In this document: piece after piece, positions 42,653-49,660 of the stretch
Numbering within the stretch: position 1 is the first letter of the stretch
Layout of the letters: the number at the start of each line of letters is the position of its first letter
From: JABDGZ01 sp964487685
GTDB taxonomy: Bacteria > Omnitrophota > Gorgyraeia > Zapsychrales > Fredricksoniimonadaceae
Direction: 5' to 3'
Assembly (NCBI GenBank): GCA_964487685.1
Contig: CAZASA010000007.1
Coordinates: 1-55,732 of the forward strand
DNA length: 55,732 bases
The notes under the pieces: model-generated
What the model was told of the DNA's origin: nothing
The model's input: the letters and a program-made list of their open reading frames with translations, nothing else
Database searches by the model: none
Translations under genes and position numbers: made by a program

Positions 42653-43459
42653 ATGCCTGAACTTCCTGAAGTTGAGACCATTGTCCGCGATTTGAATGCG
42701 TCCATTACCGGCTGTATGATCACGGATGTGACCGTCCATGATGCCTTTCTGCTTCGGCAGAAAGAGAAAGATTTCATCCGGCGCCTAAAGGGCCGCGGCA
42801 TTGACAAAATATCCCGCCGGGGCAAGGCGGTGATCGTGCATTTGTCTTCAGGAGAATTTTTGGTCATCCAGCTGATGATGACCGGCCAGCTCATTGTTGA
42901 TGGCGCAGAGAACAAACATACCCGTTTCACCTTTAGTTTATCCGATGGGAAAAAACTTTTATACAATGACCAGCGTCGTTTCGGCCAACTGCGTGTCGTG
43001 GGTAAATTAACCGAGGTCAAACATTTTAATATCTTGGGGCCGGAGCCTTTTTCTAAAGAATTTACTCCAGCCCTGATGCGCATGAGTTTTCAACGATCAA
43101 ACCGTCCTATTAAAAATGTCTTGCTGGATCATACTTTTGTGGCAGGGATCGGGAATATTTATGCCTGTGAGATCCTTTTCCGCAGTCGTGTAAGTCCCAA
43201 ACGCAAAGCATGCAAGTTAAGTGTGAAAGAAACAAAGACCATCCATGGGAATATCATTGAAGTCCTTAATGAGGCGATCATTCATCGAGGATCTTCCATG
43301 CGTAATTATCGTGACGGCTCTGGAAAAGAGGGAAGATTCAAGGAAAGGATCGCGGTTTATGCCCGGCAGGGCTTGGCCTGCCCCCGTTGTCAGAAGCCGA
43401 TAAAGCGTATTATACAGGCCGGCAGGAGTTCATTTTATTGTGGGCATTGCCAGAAATAA
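42653..43459 (+). CDS. mutM: formamidopyrimidine-DNA glycosylase (Fpg/MutM)
   Basis: 268 residues, the family length. It removes oxidised purines from DNA and nicks the strand. The N-terminal PELPEVETIVRDL supplies the catalytic Pro and Glu; RRGKAVIVHL contains the conserved Lys; LMMTGQL, NDQRRFGQL and the helix-two-turn-helix segment DHTFVAGIGNIYACE follow. A C4 zinc finger, CPRCQKPIKRII then GRSSFYCGHC, ends the protein. It precedes pyrK without a terminator, but pyrK seems to have a promoter of its own. Confidence 0.97.
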   Translation: MPELPEVETIVRDLNASITGCMITDVTVHDAFLLRQKEKDFIRRLKGRGIDKISRRGKAVIVHLSSGEFLVIQLMMTGQLIVDGAENKHTRFTFSLSDGKKLLYNDQRRFGQLRVVGKLTEVKHFNILGPEPFSKEFTPALMRMSFQRSNRPIKNVLLDHTFVAGIGNIYACEILFRSRVSPKRKACKLSVKETKTIHGNIIEVLNEAIIHRGSSMRNYRDGSGKEGRFKERIAVYARQGLACPRCQKPIKRIIQAGRSSFYCGHCQK

Positions 43460-43468
43460 TGCTATACT
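43460..43468 (+). promoter_or_regulatory. extended -10 promoter before pyrK
   Basis: TGCTATACT (TG-N-TATACT) begins right after the mutM stop and ends 13 bases before ATG 43482. It implies a transcript with a leader of about 7 bases and no Shine-Dalgarno. Confidence 0.4.
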
Positions 43469-43481
43469 TAAGAAATTATTC

Positions 43482-44258
43482 ATGGAAAAAATACAGAACA
43501 ATTATAAAGTCCTCGTCAACGAAAAGCTTTCTCCCCAATATTGGCGCATGGTTTTTGACGCGCCTGACCTGGCCCTTGAGGTCAAACCTGGGCAATTTGT
43601 CCATATCCGCACCGATGAGGCAGGCGTACAGCCTTTTTTCCGCCGGCCTTTTAGTGTCTATCGCGCCCGGAAATATGTGGAGATCTTCTATGATGTGGTG
43701 GGCCCTGGCACAAAGCTTCTTTCCCTAAAGAAAAAAGGGGACATGCTGGATGTTTTAGGGCCTTTAGGCACTCCTTTTAAAATGCCTCCGGAGACAACAA
43801 AACAGGTGGCGTTGATCGCCGGTGGTATCGGCATTGCGCCGATGCTGATCCTTTCGGATATACTTAAAAATAAAAAATATGACCTGGTCTTGCTTTACGG
43901 CGGCCGCGACCGCGGACATGTGTATCCGATGCAGGAATTCAAGGACAACGGGGTCAAGGTCCATATTGCCACGGATGATGGTTCGGTCGGTGTCAAGGGC
44001 AGGGTCAGTGTTTTATTTGACAAGGTCAATAAAGATCCTCAGCATACCTTTATTTATACCTGCGGCCCCAATCCGATGATGAAGGCCGTGCAGGCATTTG
44101 CCGGACAACATGGCCTTTTAGGCCAGGCTGCTTGTGAAGAGATTATGGCCTGCGGCTTGGGGGCATGCTTAGGTTGTTCGATCGAGACCACCAGCGGTTT
44201 TAAGACAGTTTGCCATGATGGACCGGCCTTTGATTTAGATGAGGTGAAGTTTTACTAA
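43482..44258 (+). CDS. pyrK: dihydroorotate dehydrogenase B, electron transfer subunit
   Basis: 258 residues from ATG 43482. A ferredoxin-reductase-type protein that passes electrons from PyrD to NAD. FAD site RRPFSVYRA near residue 59, nucleotide loop AGGIGIAPML near 110, TCGPNPMM near 190, and the [2Fe-2S] cysteines in CEEIMACGLGACLGC with a later Cys in KTVCHDG. Its presence with PyrD fixes the latter as the type 1B, NAD-linked enzyme. An in-frame ATG at 43440 lies in the mutM end and is less likely. Confidence 0.95.
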   Translation: MEKIQNNYKVLVNEKLSPQYWRMVFDAPDLALEVKPGQFVHIRTDEAGVQPFFRRPFSVYRARKYVEIFYDVVGPGTKLLSLKKKGDMLDVLGPLGTPFKMPPETTKQVALIAGGIGIAPMLILSDILKNKKYDLVLLYGGRDRGHVYPMQEFKDNGVKVHIATDDGSVGVKGRVSVLFDKVNKDPQHTFIYTCGPNPMMKAVQAFAGQHGLLGQAACEEIMACGLGACLGCSIETTSGFKTVCHDGPAFDLDEVKFY

Positions 44259-44271
44259 AGAACTCCCCTAA

Positions 44272-44294
44272 CCCCTCTTTATGAAAAAGAGGGG
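44272..44294. repeat. hairpin between pyrK and pyrD
   Basis: CCCCTCTTT/AAAGAGGGG stem with loop ATGAA, no T-tract. It is a third kind of small palindrome in this window; it could protect mRNA ends or be a REP remnant. Confidence 0.6.
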
Positions 44295-44312
44295 AATATC
44301 AATGATGGTAAT

Positions 44313-45218
44313 ATGAACTTATCTGTCAAAATAGCTAATGTAACTTTTAAAAATCCGGTGACCGTGGCTTCTGGAACCTTCGGGCATGCGGAGCGTTATT
44401 ATAATCTTGAGGAAGTCAAAAGGCTGGGGGCTATTGTCCCCAAGACCGTGACCTTCCATCCGCAGGTGGGCAATCTTCCGGTGCGTATCTTTGAAACACC
44501 ATCGGGCATGATCAACGCCATAGGCATTGAAAATCCCGGCATCGACGTATTTATCGCCCAGAAATTACCGGCTTTAAAGAAGATCGGCGTGCCTTTGATC
44601 ATCAGTATATTAGGGCATGACGAAGGGCAGTTTATCGGGATCATGGAAAAATTAAATGAACAGCAGGGCATTACGGCCGTGGAATTGAATTTATCCTGCC
44701 CTAATCTTAATCATAAAGTATTGGTGGCCCAAGACCCGGCGGCAACACTTTGCTTGGTCAAAAAAATGAAGTCCTTGTCAAAATTCCCCATCATTGCTAA
44801 ATTGTCCCCTAATGTTACGGATATCGCCGAGATAGCCCAAGCCGCAGAAGAAGGCGGTGCTGACGCGGTAAGCCTGGTCAATACGTTTACCGCCATGGCC
44901 ATTGATGTCAAGTCACGTAAAAGCCGGCTGGGAAATTTTACCGGCGGATTATCAGGTCCTGCCATTAGGCCGATTGCTGTCTACATGGTACAGAAGGTGG
45001 CGTCAAAGGTTAAGATCCCTGTGATCGGTATGGGAGGTATCATGACAGCAGCGGACGCTCTGGAATTCCTGGTTGCCGGTGCTACCATGGTCGCTGTGGG
45101 AACGGCTAATTTTATCAATCCGCGGGCGCCTATTGATGTCTTAGAAGGGATCGAGTCTTTTATGAAAGAAAATAAGATCAATGATATCCATGAGATCATC
45201 GGAAGTTTAAAAAAATGA
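44313..45218 (+). CDS. pyrD: dihydroorotate dehydrogenase B, catalytic subunit
   Basis: 301 residues, the length of class 1B enzymes. NPVTVASGTFGH near the N-terminus, LNLSCPNLNHK with the catalytic Cys near residue 131, and the FMN phosphate site GMGGIMTAADALEFLVAGA near 240. It oxidises dihydroorotate to orotate on the cytoplasmic side and hands electrons to PyrK. The stop overlaps the pyrF start by 4 bases (ATGA). Confidence 0.96.
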   Translation: MNLSVKIANVTFKNPVTVASGTFGHAERYYNLEEVKRLGAIVPKTVTFHPQVGNLPVRIFETPSGMINAIGIENPGIDVFIAQKLPALKKIGVPLIISILGHDEGQFIGIMEKLNEQQGITAVELNLSCPNLNHKVLVAQDPAATLCLVKKMKSLSKFPIIAKLSPNVTDIAEIAQAAEEGGADAVSLVNTFTAMAIDVKSRKSRLGNFTGGLSGPAIRPIAVYMVQKVASKVKIPVIGMGGIMTAADALEFLVAGATMVAVGTANFINPRAPIDVLEGIESFMKENKINDIHEIIGSLKK

Positions 45219-45937
45219 ATAAAGCCCAGCTCATCCTTGCCTTGGACATTGAAACCTTTGAACGCGCCCGTCAATTGATTGATGATGTGGAAGATTCCGT
45301 CGATATCTTTAAAGTCGGCAACCAGATGTTCACGGCCTACGGCCCTTTTATCACCCGTTATCTGCAATCAAAGGGAAAGAAAGTTTTTCTGGATCTGAAA
45401 TACCATGATATTCCTAATACCGTGGCCTCAGCTGTGAAGAGCGCGGTATCACTAAGTGTAAGCCCGAATAAAGACCCGGAATTTGCCCCTATATACATGT
45501 TGACCGTGCATACCGCCGGCGGCAAAGAAATGCTTGAGGCTTCTGTTAAGGCGGCTGTGGACCAAGCTAAAGCCTTGGGAGTTGCAAGGCCTTTGATCGT
45601 GGGAGTTACTGTATTGACCAGCATGGCCAAGGAAGCTGACCTGGAAAAATTGGTCCTTGAGCGTGCAAGGCTCGCCAAAGAAGCAGGCTTGGACGGGGTG
45701 GTGGCTTCAGTTGAAGAGGCGGCCATGATCCGTCGGGAATTAGGCCCTGAATTTTTGATCGTGACCCCTGGTATTCGTCCTGCGGATGCGTCATCGAATG
45801 ATCAAAAACGGGTGGCAACACCGCATACAGCTATTGCCCAGGGAAGCAATTTTTTAGTGGTGGGTCGTCCGATCATTCAAGCATCTTCGCCGCGGACTGC
45901 AGCACATAAGATCCTGGAAGAAATGAAAAAAGCATGA
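45215..45937 (+). CDS. pyrF: orotidine 5'-phosphate decarboxylase
   Basis: 240 residues. ALDIETFERA, KVGNQMF and the catalytic FLDLKYHDIPNTV (the K-D-x-K-x-x-D array) are all present, as are TVHTAGG, VGVTVLTS and TPGIRP. It makes UMP from OMP, the last step of the pathway. pyrE (orotate phosphoribosyltransferase) is not next to it and must lie elsewhere. It overlaps the permease gene by 4 bases. Confidence 0.96.
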   Translation: MNKAQLILALDIETFERARQLIDDVEDSVDIFKVGNQMFTAYGPFITRYLQSKGKKVFLDLKYHDIPNTVASAVKSAVSLSVSPNKDPEFAPIYMLTVHTAGGKEMLEASVKAAVDQAKALGVARPLIVGVTVLTSMAKEADLEKLVLERARLAKEAGLDGVVASVEEAAMIRRELGPEFLIVTPGIRPADASSNDQKRVATPHTAIAQGSNFLVVGRPIIQASSPRTAAHKILEEMKKA

Positions 45938-47388
45938 ATCTGTTTATCAAAAAACCGATCAGCCAATTGATCAAGACCGCGGATAGCGGGGAATATCAGT
46001 TGAAGCGGTCTCTGGGCGCTTATAATCTGGTGTCCTTGGGGATCGGGGCCATCATCGGGGCAGGTTTGTTTTCGTTAACAGGCATCGCCGCGGCGGAAAA
46101 TGCCGGTCCGGCGGTGGTGCTCTCTTTTATGGTGGCCGCGGTCGGGTGTGCTTTCGCGGGGATGTGTTACAGTGAATTGGCGTCCATGATTCCGGTCGCC
46201 GGCAGTGCCTATACCTACGCCTATGCAACCATGGGGGAGTTCATTGCCTGGATCATCGGCTGGGACCTGGTGCTGGAATATGCCGTGGCTTCTTCAGTCG
46301 TTGCGGTGAGCTGGTCAAGGTATGTGGGTTCATTCCTGCATGATTTTGGGATCACCATTCCTGTGAGGTTAGCATCGTGTCCTTTTGACATTGTAACTAT
46401 GCCGGATGGCAGTCAGGCGCACGGGTTTGTCAATATCCCGGCGATGCTGATCATTGCGCTTATTTCCATATTATTAATGCTGGGGATCAAGGAATCAGCC
46501 ATTGTCAATGATGTGATCGTGGTCATTAAATTGGCGGTCGTGTTGACCTTTATTGCTGTTGGATTTCACTATCTTAAGCCCGGCAATTATTCACCGTTTA
46601 TCCCGCCTAATACCGGGAATTTTGGTGAGTTTGGTATCAGCGGCATCATGCGCGCGGCAGGGATCATATTTTTTGCTTATATCGGATTTGACACGGTCTC
46701 AACCGCGGCCCAGGAAGCACATCATCCTCAGCGGGACATCCCGCGGGGCATCATCGGTTCTCTGGTTATTTGCACGGTCCTTTATATTTTATTTTCTTTT
46801 GTACTGACCGGCATGTTGAATTATAAGTTGATGAAGGGTGACGCAGCACCCGTAGCTACAGCGATCAATTTAACACCGTATCCCTGGTTGCATGTCTTGG
46901 TCAAGCTTGGGATCATCGGTGGGTTTACTTCAGTTATTTTGGTGATGCTGTTAGGCCAGTCGCGTATTTTTTATGCCATGTCGCGGGACGGGCTTCTGCC
47001 TAAGCTTTTTTCAGATATCCATCCCCAGTGGCGCACGCCGTGGCGATCCAATATACTTTTCATGTTTTTCGTAAGTTTTTTTGCCGGATTTTTCCCGATC
47101 TCCAAATTAGGGCATATGACCTCGATCGGGACGCTTTTGGCTTTTATCATTGTTTGTGCCGGGGTCATGGTTTTGCGGTATACTCAGCCTAAGATCCATA
47201 GGCCCTTTAAAGTTCCGTATTCGCCGCTCTTTCCGTTTTTGGGGATCCTGGTTTGCCTGGCCATGATGACCTCTTTGGACCCGGAAACCTGGTGGCGCCT
47301 GGTGATCTGGCTCGTCATCGGCCTCATTATTTATTTTACCTACAGCCGTTTTAATAGTAAATTGTATAAAAAATCGTGGATCATTTAA
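45934..47388 (+). CDS. APC-superfamily amino-acid permease (cationic amino acid transporter type)
   Basis: 484 residues and 12-13 membrane segments. The first helix GIGAIIGAGLFSLTGIAA is the APC substrate-binding motif; SYTYAYATMGEFIAWIIGWDLVLEYA and FFAYIGFDTVSTAAQEAHHPQRDIP are family landmarks seen in YfnA/CAT-like transporters. It is probably a proton- or sodium-driven amino-acid importer. It overlaps pyrF, so it is probably cotranscribed with the pyrimidine genes, and tRNA-Val starts immediately after its stop. Confidence 0.9.
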   Translation: MNLFIKKPISQLIKTADSGEYQLKRSLGAYNLVSLGIGAIIGAGLFSLTGIAAAENAGPAVVLSFMVAAVGCAFAGMCYSELASMIPVAGSAYTYAYATMGEFIAWIIGWDLVLEYAVASSVVAVSWSRYVGSFLHDFGITIPVRLASCPFDIVTMPDGSQAHGFVNIPAMLIIALISILLMLGIKESAIVNDVIVVIKLAVVLTFIAVGFHYLKPGNYSPFIPPNTGNFGEFGISGIMRAAGIIFFAYIGFDTVSTAAQEAHHPQRDIPRGIIGSLVICTVLYILFSFVLTGMLNYKLMKGDAAPVATAINLTPYPWLHVLVKLGIIGGFTSVILVMLLGQSRIFYAMSRDGLLPKLFSDIHPQWRTPWRSNILFMFFVSFFAGFFPISKLGHMTSIGTLLAFIIVCAGVMVLRYTQPKIHRPFKVPYSPLFPFLGILVCLAMMTSLDPETWWRLVIWLVIGLIIYFTYSRFNSKLYKKSWII

Positions 47389-47465
47389 GGGCGGTTAGCT
47401 CAGCTGGTTAGAGCATCTCTCTTACACAGAGAAGGTCGAGGGTTCAATTCCTTCACCGCCCACCA
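47389..47465 (+). tRNA. tRNA-Val (anticodon TAC)
   Basis: Acceptor GGGCGGT/ACCGCCC, D arm with AGCTCAGCTGGTTAGAGC, anticodon stem TCTCT/AGAGA with loop CTTACAC, T stem GAGGG/CCTTC, then A and encoded CCA (47463-47465). The first base follows the permease stop codon directly. Confidence 0.97.
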
Positions 47466-47517
47466 GTTTTTTCCTTTACAAAGAATAAAACAGATATTAA
47501 GATATCGCTTCACCTAC

Positions 47518-47594
47518 GGGGTCGTGGTGTAGCTGGTTAACACATCAGCTTGTCACGCTGAAGACCGCGAGTTCAAATCTCGTCGACCCCGCCA
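47518..47594 (+). tRNA. tRNA-Asp (anticodon GTC)
   Basis: Acceptor GGGGTCG/CGACCCC, anticodon loop TTGTCAC within CAGC/GCTG (anticodon GTC), T arm GAGTTCAAATCTC, discriminator G and encoded CCA. Its last 14 bases plus one are repeated at 55313-55327, and its 5' half is found inverted at 47714-47741. This fits use as an integration site. Confidence 0.97.
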
Positions 47595-47595
47595 T
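47581..47595 (+). repeat. candidate att site (left), 3' end of tRNA-Asp
   Basis: CGTCGACCCCGCCAT, identical over 15 bases to 55313-55327 in the same orientation. The distance is 7.7 kb. tRNA 3' ends are the common attachment sites of integrative elements. Confidence 0.6.
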
Positions 47596-47604
47596 CTTTC
47601 ACAC

Positions 47605-47636
47605 ATCCTATCGTCGCTGATAGGATTTTTTATTTT
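47605..47636 (+). terminator. intrinsic terminator after the tRNAs
   Basis: ATCCTATC/GATAGGAT stem (47605-47612 with 47619-47626), loop GTCGCT, then a run of T from 47626. It would end the pyrKDF-permease-tRNA transcript. Confidence 0.8.
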
Positions 47637-47713
47637 CCGCATTGATTCTTCAGAATGTTAAGAAATTATAATAAAAAAGACATTAAAAGGCATTATAAAG
47701 GCACTGACAATCG

Positions 47714-47741
47714 GATGTGTTAACCAGCTACACCACGACCC
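47714..47741 (-). pseudogene. inverted 5' half of tRNA-Asp (28-bp remnant)
   Basis: Read on the minus strand, 28 bases are identical to tRNA-Asp positions 47519-47546 (acceptor 5' strand minus one base, D arm and start of the anticodon stem). The first base of the acceptor and everything after the anticodon stem are missing, so it cannot be a functional tRNA. It lies in the 240-base stretch (47595-47834), which otherwise holds only the terminator and AT-rich sequence. Confidence 0.85.
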
Positions 47742-47834
47742 AATATGTATTTTAGAGTGTGATTGGATATTCTTTGACAATAATGTCTAAATATGAGGTA
47801 TAAAGGCAATAATATTTAAGTAAAGGAGACAACT

Positions 47835-48401
47835 ATGCCAGTGGGCAACTCATTAATAAATTTAGGAGACTTATCAAAGCCGGCAACTGTACTAATAGAG
47901 AAGATTAGTGATGCTGTAGGGATAATTTATGAACCGCATCGAATTAGACAACGTGCTCTCGCAGAAGTAGATGCAAAAGCAATTCATGCTGTAGGAGATA
48001 TTAAGATTCAGGAAGTGTCAAAACGTGCATTAATGCGACTTGTTCAAGAAGAAACACGTAAGCAAGAGAATATCGAAAGCATTACCGCTAAGGCTATACC
48101 GCAATTGTCTGAGAATTCAAATCCCCAGAACATAGAGAATGACTGGTTGCTTAACTTTTTTGATAAGTGTAAAGTCATTTCTAATGAGGATATGCAGAAA
48201 ATGTGGGCAACGGTACTTGCAGGTGAGGCCAATAAGCCAGATTCATTTTCTAAACGAACGATAGATACTCTTGCTATGATGAGCAAGAATGATGCACAGT
48301 TGTTTATGCAGTTATGTAAATTTGTATGGAGTGTTGGAGGGTATAATTATCCACTTGTTTTTGACCATAAAGAGGGTATTTATAATAGGAATGGGATATA
48401 G
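47835..48401 (+). CDS. DUF2806-like protein
   Basis: 188 residues from ATG 47835 with AAAGGAGA upstream. The N-terminal LINLGDLSKPATVLIEKISD and the later ISNEDMQKMWATVLAGEANKPDSFSKRTI fit DUF2806, an uncharacterised family. Members I recall are near 280 residues, so this one may be truncated at the C-terminus (ending GIYNRNGI). A helical, charged middle around 40-90 could form a coiled coil. First gene of the putative tRNA-Asp island. No function can be assigned. Confidence 0.7.
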   Translation: MPVGNSLINLGDLSKPATVLIEKISDAVGIIYEPHRIRQRALAEVDAKAIHAVGDIKIQEVSKRALMRLVQEETRKQENIESITAKAIPQLSENSNPQNIENDWLLNFFDKCKVISNEDMQKMWATVLAGEANKPDSFSKRTIDTLAMMSKNDAQLFMQLCKFVWSVGGYNYPLVFDHKEGIYNRNGI

Positions 48402-48458
48402 CCATAGGTTTGGGTGAATAGCAAGTTATTTAATCGCATAGCGGGACTTTGGAGCGGC

Positions 48459-48486
48459 TTGACAAGAATGGCTTTTGTGGTAAAGT
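48459..48486 (+). promoter_or_regulatory. promoter of the LacI-type regulator gene
   Basis: -35 TTGACA (48459-48464), 16-base spacer, -10 TAAAGT (48481-48486). The operator palindrome lies directly downstream. Confidence 0.6.
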
Positions 48487-48501
48487 TTAGGTAATGGAAA
48501 A

Positions 48502-48515
48502 TGTAAACCATTACA
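48502..48515. promoter_or_regulatory. LacI-family operator upstream of the regulator gene
   Basis: TGTAAACCATTACA, arms TGTAA/TTACA with a 4-base centre. The arms and spacing equal those of the perfect palindrome before the giant gene at 49621, so the regulator probably also controls itself. Confidence 0.65.
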
Positions 48516-48528
48516 CATTGGATTCGAT

Positions 48529-49554
48529 ATGAAAATGAACGTTAAAGAAATGGCGCGAAAAGCGGGGGTATCCGTTGCTACAATTTCGCGTGCCTTAAAT
48601 CCTAGAACACAAAATAAGGTCGCTCCTCAGACGCGAATTGAGATTGAGATGTTGGCCCGTAAATACGGATATACTCCTAATGCGGCGGCTAGGGATTTAA
48701 GGCAAAAGATAAGCCGGACCATAGGGGTCGTTTTTCCTTATCTTCCGGGTATATTTTATAGTAATTATTACAACCACATTTTAGCCGGGGTATCCGATTA
48801 TTTACGTGACAAAGATTATCAATTCAAAATACTTCTTTTGGATGACAATAAGCCAAAGTGGGACAAGTATGATTTTAAGAATGGAGAAAGAATTGACGGG
48901 CTTTTGGTTGTTCATTGGTTTAAATATTTGTCCAGCAGCTTGATTCTTAAGAAGAATGGTTTGCCATGTGTGATTATTAATGATATTGAAGATGATATTA
49001 AGCAGCAATTCGTAGGGGTCGATCATTATTTAGGAGGCCAGATTGCCGCTAATTATTTATTTGAGCTTGGCCATAGACGGATAGGGGTGATGAGCGGACC
49101 AGACTGGTCGCTTGATAATAAACAGCGCGTGGAGGGGTTTTTATCTTTTTTTAGGAAGAAAAATATAAATATAGATGTGCGCAATATATTGAAAGCAGAT
49201 TATTTAGAAGACAGGGCGTATTCAGCTGCTGACGGCTTGCTGAGAAATAAGCCAGCTATTACCGCGGTATTCGCATGTAACGATCAGATGGCTTTTGGCG
49301 TGATCAGGCGGTTTAAAGAATTGGGCATTAATTGTCCGCAGGATATTTCTGTAATAGGTTTTGACGATGAAACTCTGGCTGAAAAATCCGACCCTCCTTT
49401 AACAACAATCCATGTCCCTGTGTATGAGATTGCCCAAGACGCCGTGCGACTTATGATTGATCATTTAAGAAATACAGATGCCAGTAATCTGGTTGGTGTG
49501 AAATATTTTCCTGCCCACTTAGTCGAGCGCCAGTCAGCGCAGTCGATAAAATAA
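48529..49554 (+). CDS. LacI-family transcriptional regulator
   Basis: 341 residues. The N-terminal helix-turn-helix MARKAGVSVATISRALN (residues 6-23) and hinge GYTPNAAARDLRQ are classic, followed by a periplasmic-binding-protein-like effector domain with GVVFPYLPGIFYSNY, GHRRIGVMSGP, ACNDQMAFGVIRRF and VIGFDDETLAEKSDPPLTT. Such proteins usually release DNA on binding a sugar or nucleoside. Matching operators in front of this gene and of the giant gene 106 bases downstream make that gene the likely main target. The ligand is unknown. Confidence 0.95.
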   Translation: MKMNVKEMARKAGVSVATISRALNPRTQNKVAPQTRIEIEMLARKYGYTPNAAARDLRQKISRTIGVVFPYLPGIFYSNYYNHILAGVSDYLRDKDYQFKILLLDDNKPKWDKYDFKNGERIDGLLVVHWFKYLSSSLILKKNGLPCVIINDIEDDIKQQFVGVDHYLGGQIAANYLFELGHRRIGVMSGPDWSLDNKQRVEGFLSFFRKKNINIDVRNILKADYLEDRAYSAADGLLRNKPAITAVFACNDQMAFGVIRRFKELGINCPQDISVIGFDDETLAEKSDPPLTTIHVPVYEIAQDAVRLMIDHLRNTDASNLVGVKYFPAHLVERQSAQSIK

Positions 49555-49586
49555 ACAATACTTTTGCGCCACAATCCCTCATCACC

Positions 49587-49615
49587 TTGACAACCTAAGA
49601 TTTATCGGTTATACT
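49587..49615 (+). promoter_or_regulatory. promoter of the giant exported protein
   Basis: TTGACA (49587-49592), 17-base spacer, TATACT (49610-49615). A near-perfect sigma70 promoter whose start site (about 49622) lies within the operator. Confidence 0.85.
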
Positions 49616-49620
49616 TGTAA

Positions 49621-49634
49621 TGTAATCGATTACA
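49621..49634. promoter_or_regulatory. LacI-family operator over the transcription start of the giant gene
   Basis: TGTAATCGATTACA, a perfect 14-base palindrome with the central CG typical of LacI-family operators. Position over the start site predicts repression by the neighbouring regulator. Confidence 0.8.
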
Positions 49635-49660
49635 TATATTTGATGGTCAAGGAGGGGATA

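Noticed and set aside
44272..44294. A terminator between pyrK and pyrD.
   Set aside because: The hairpin has no following T-run and pyrD lies 19 bases further in the same direction, so readthrough is expected.
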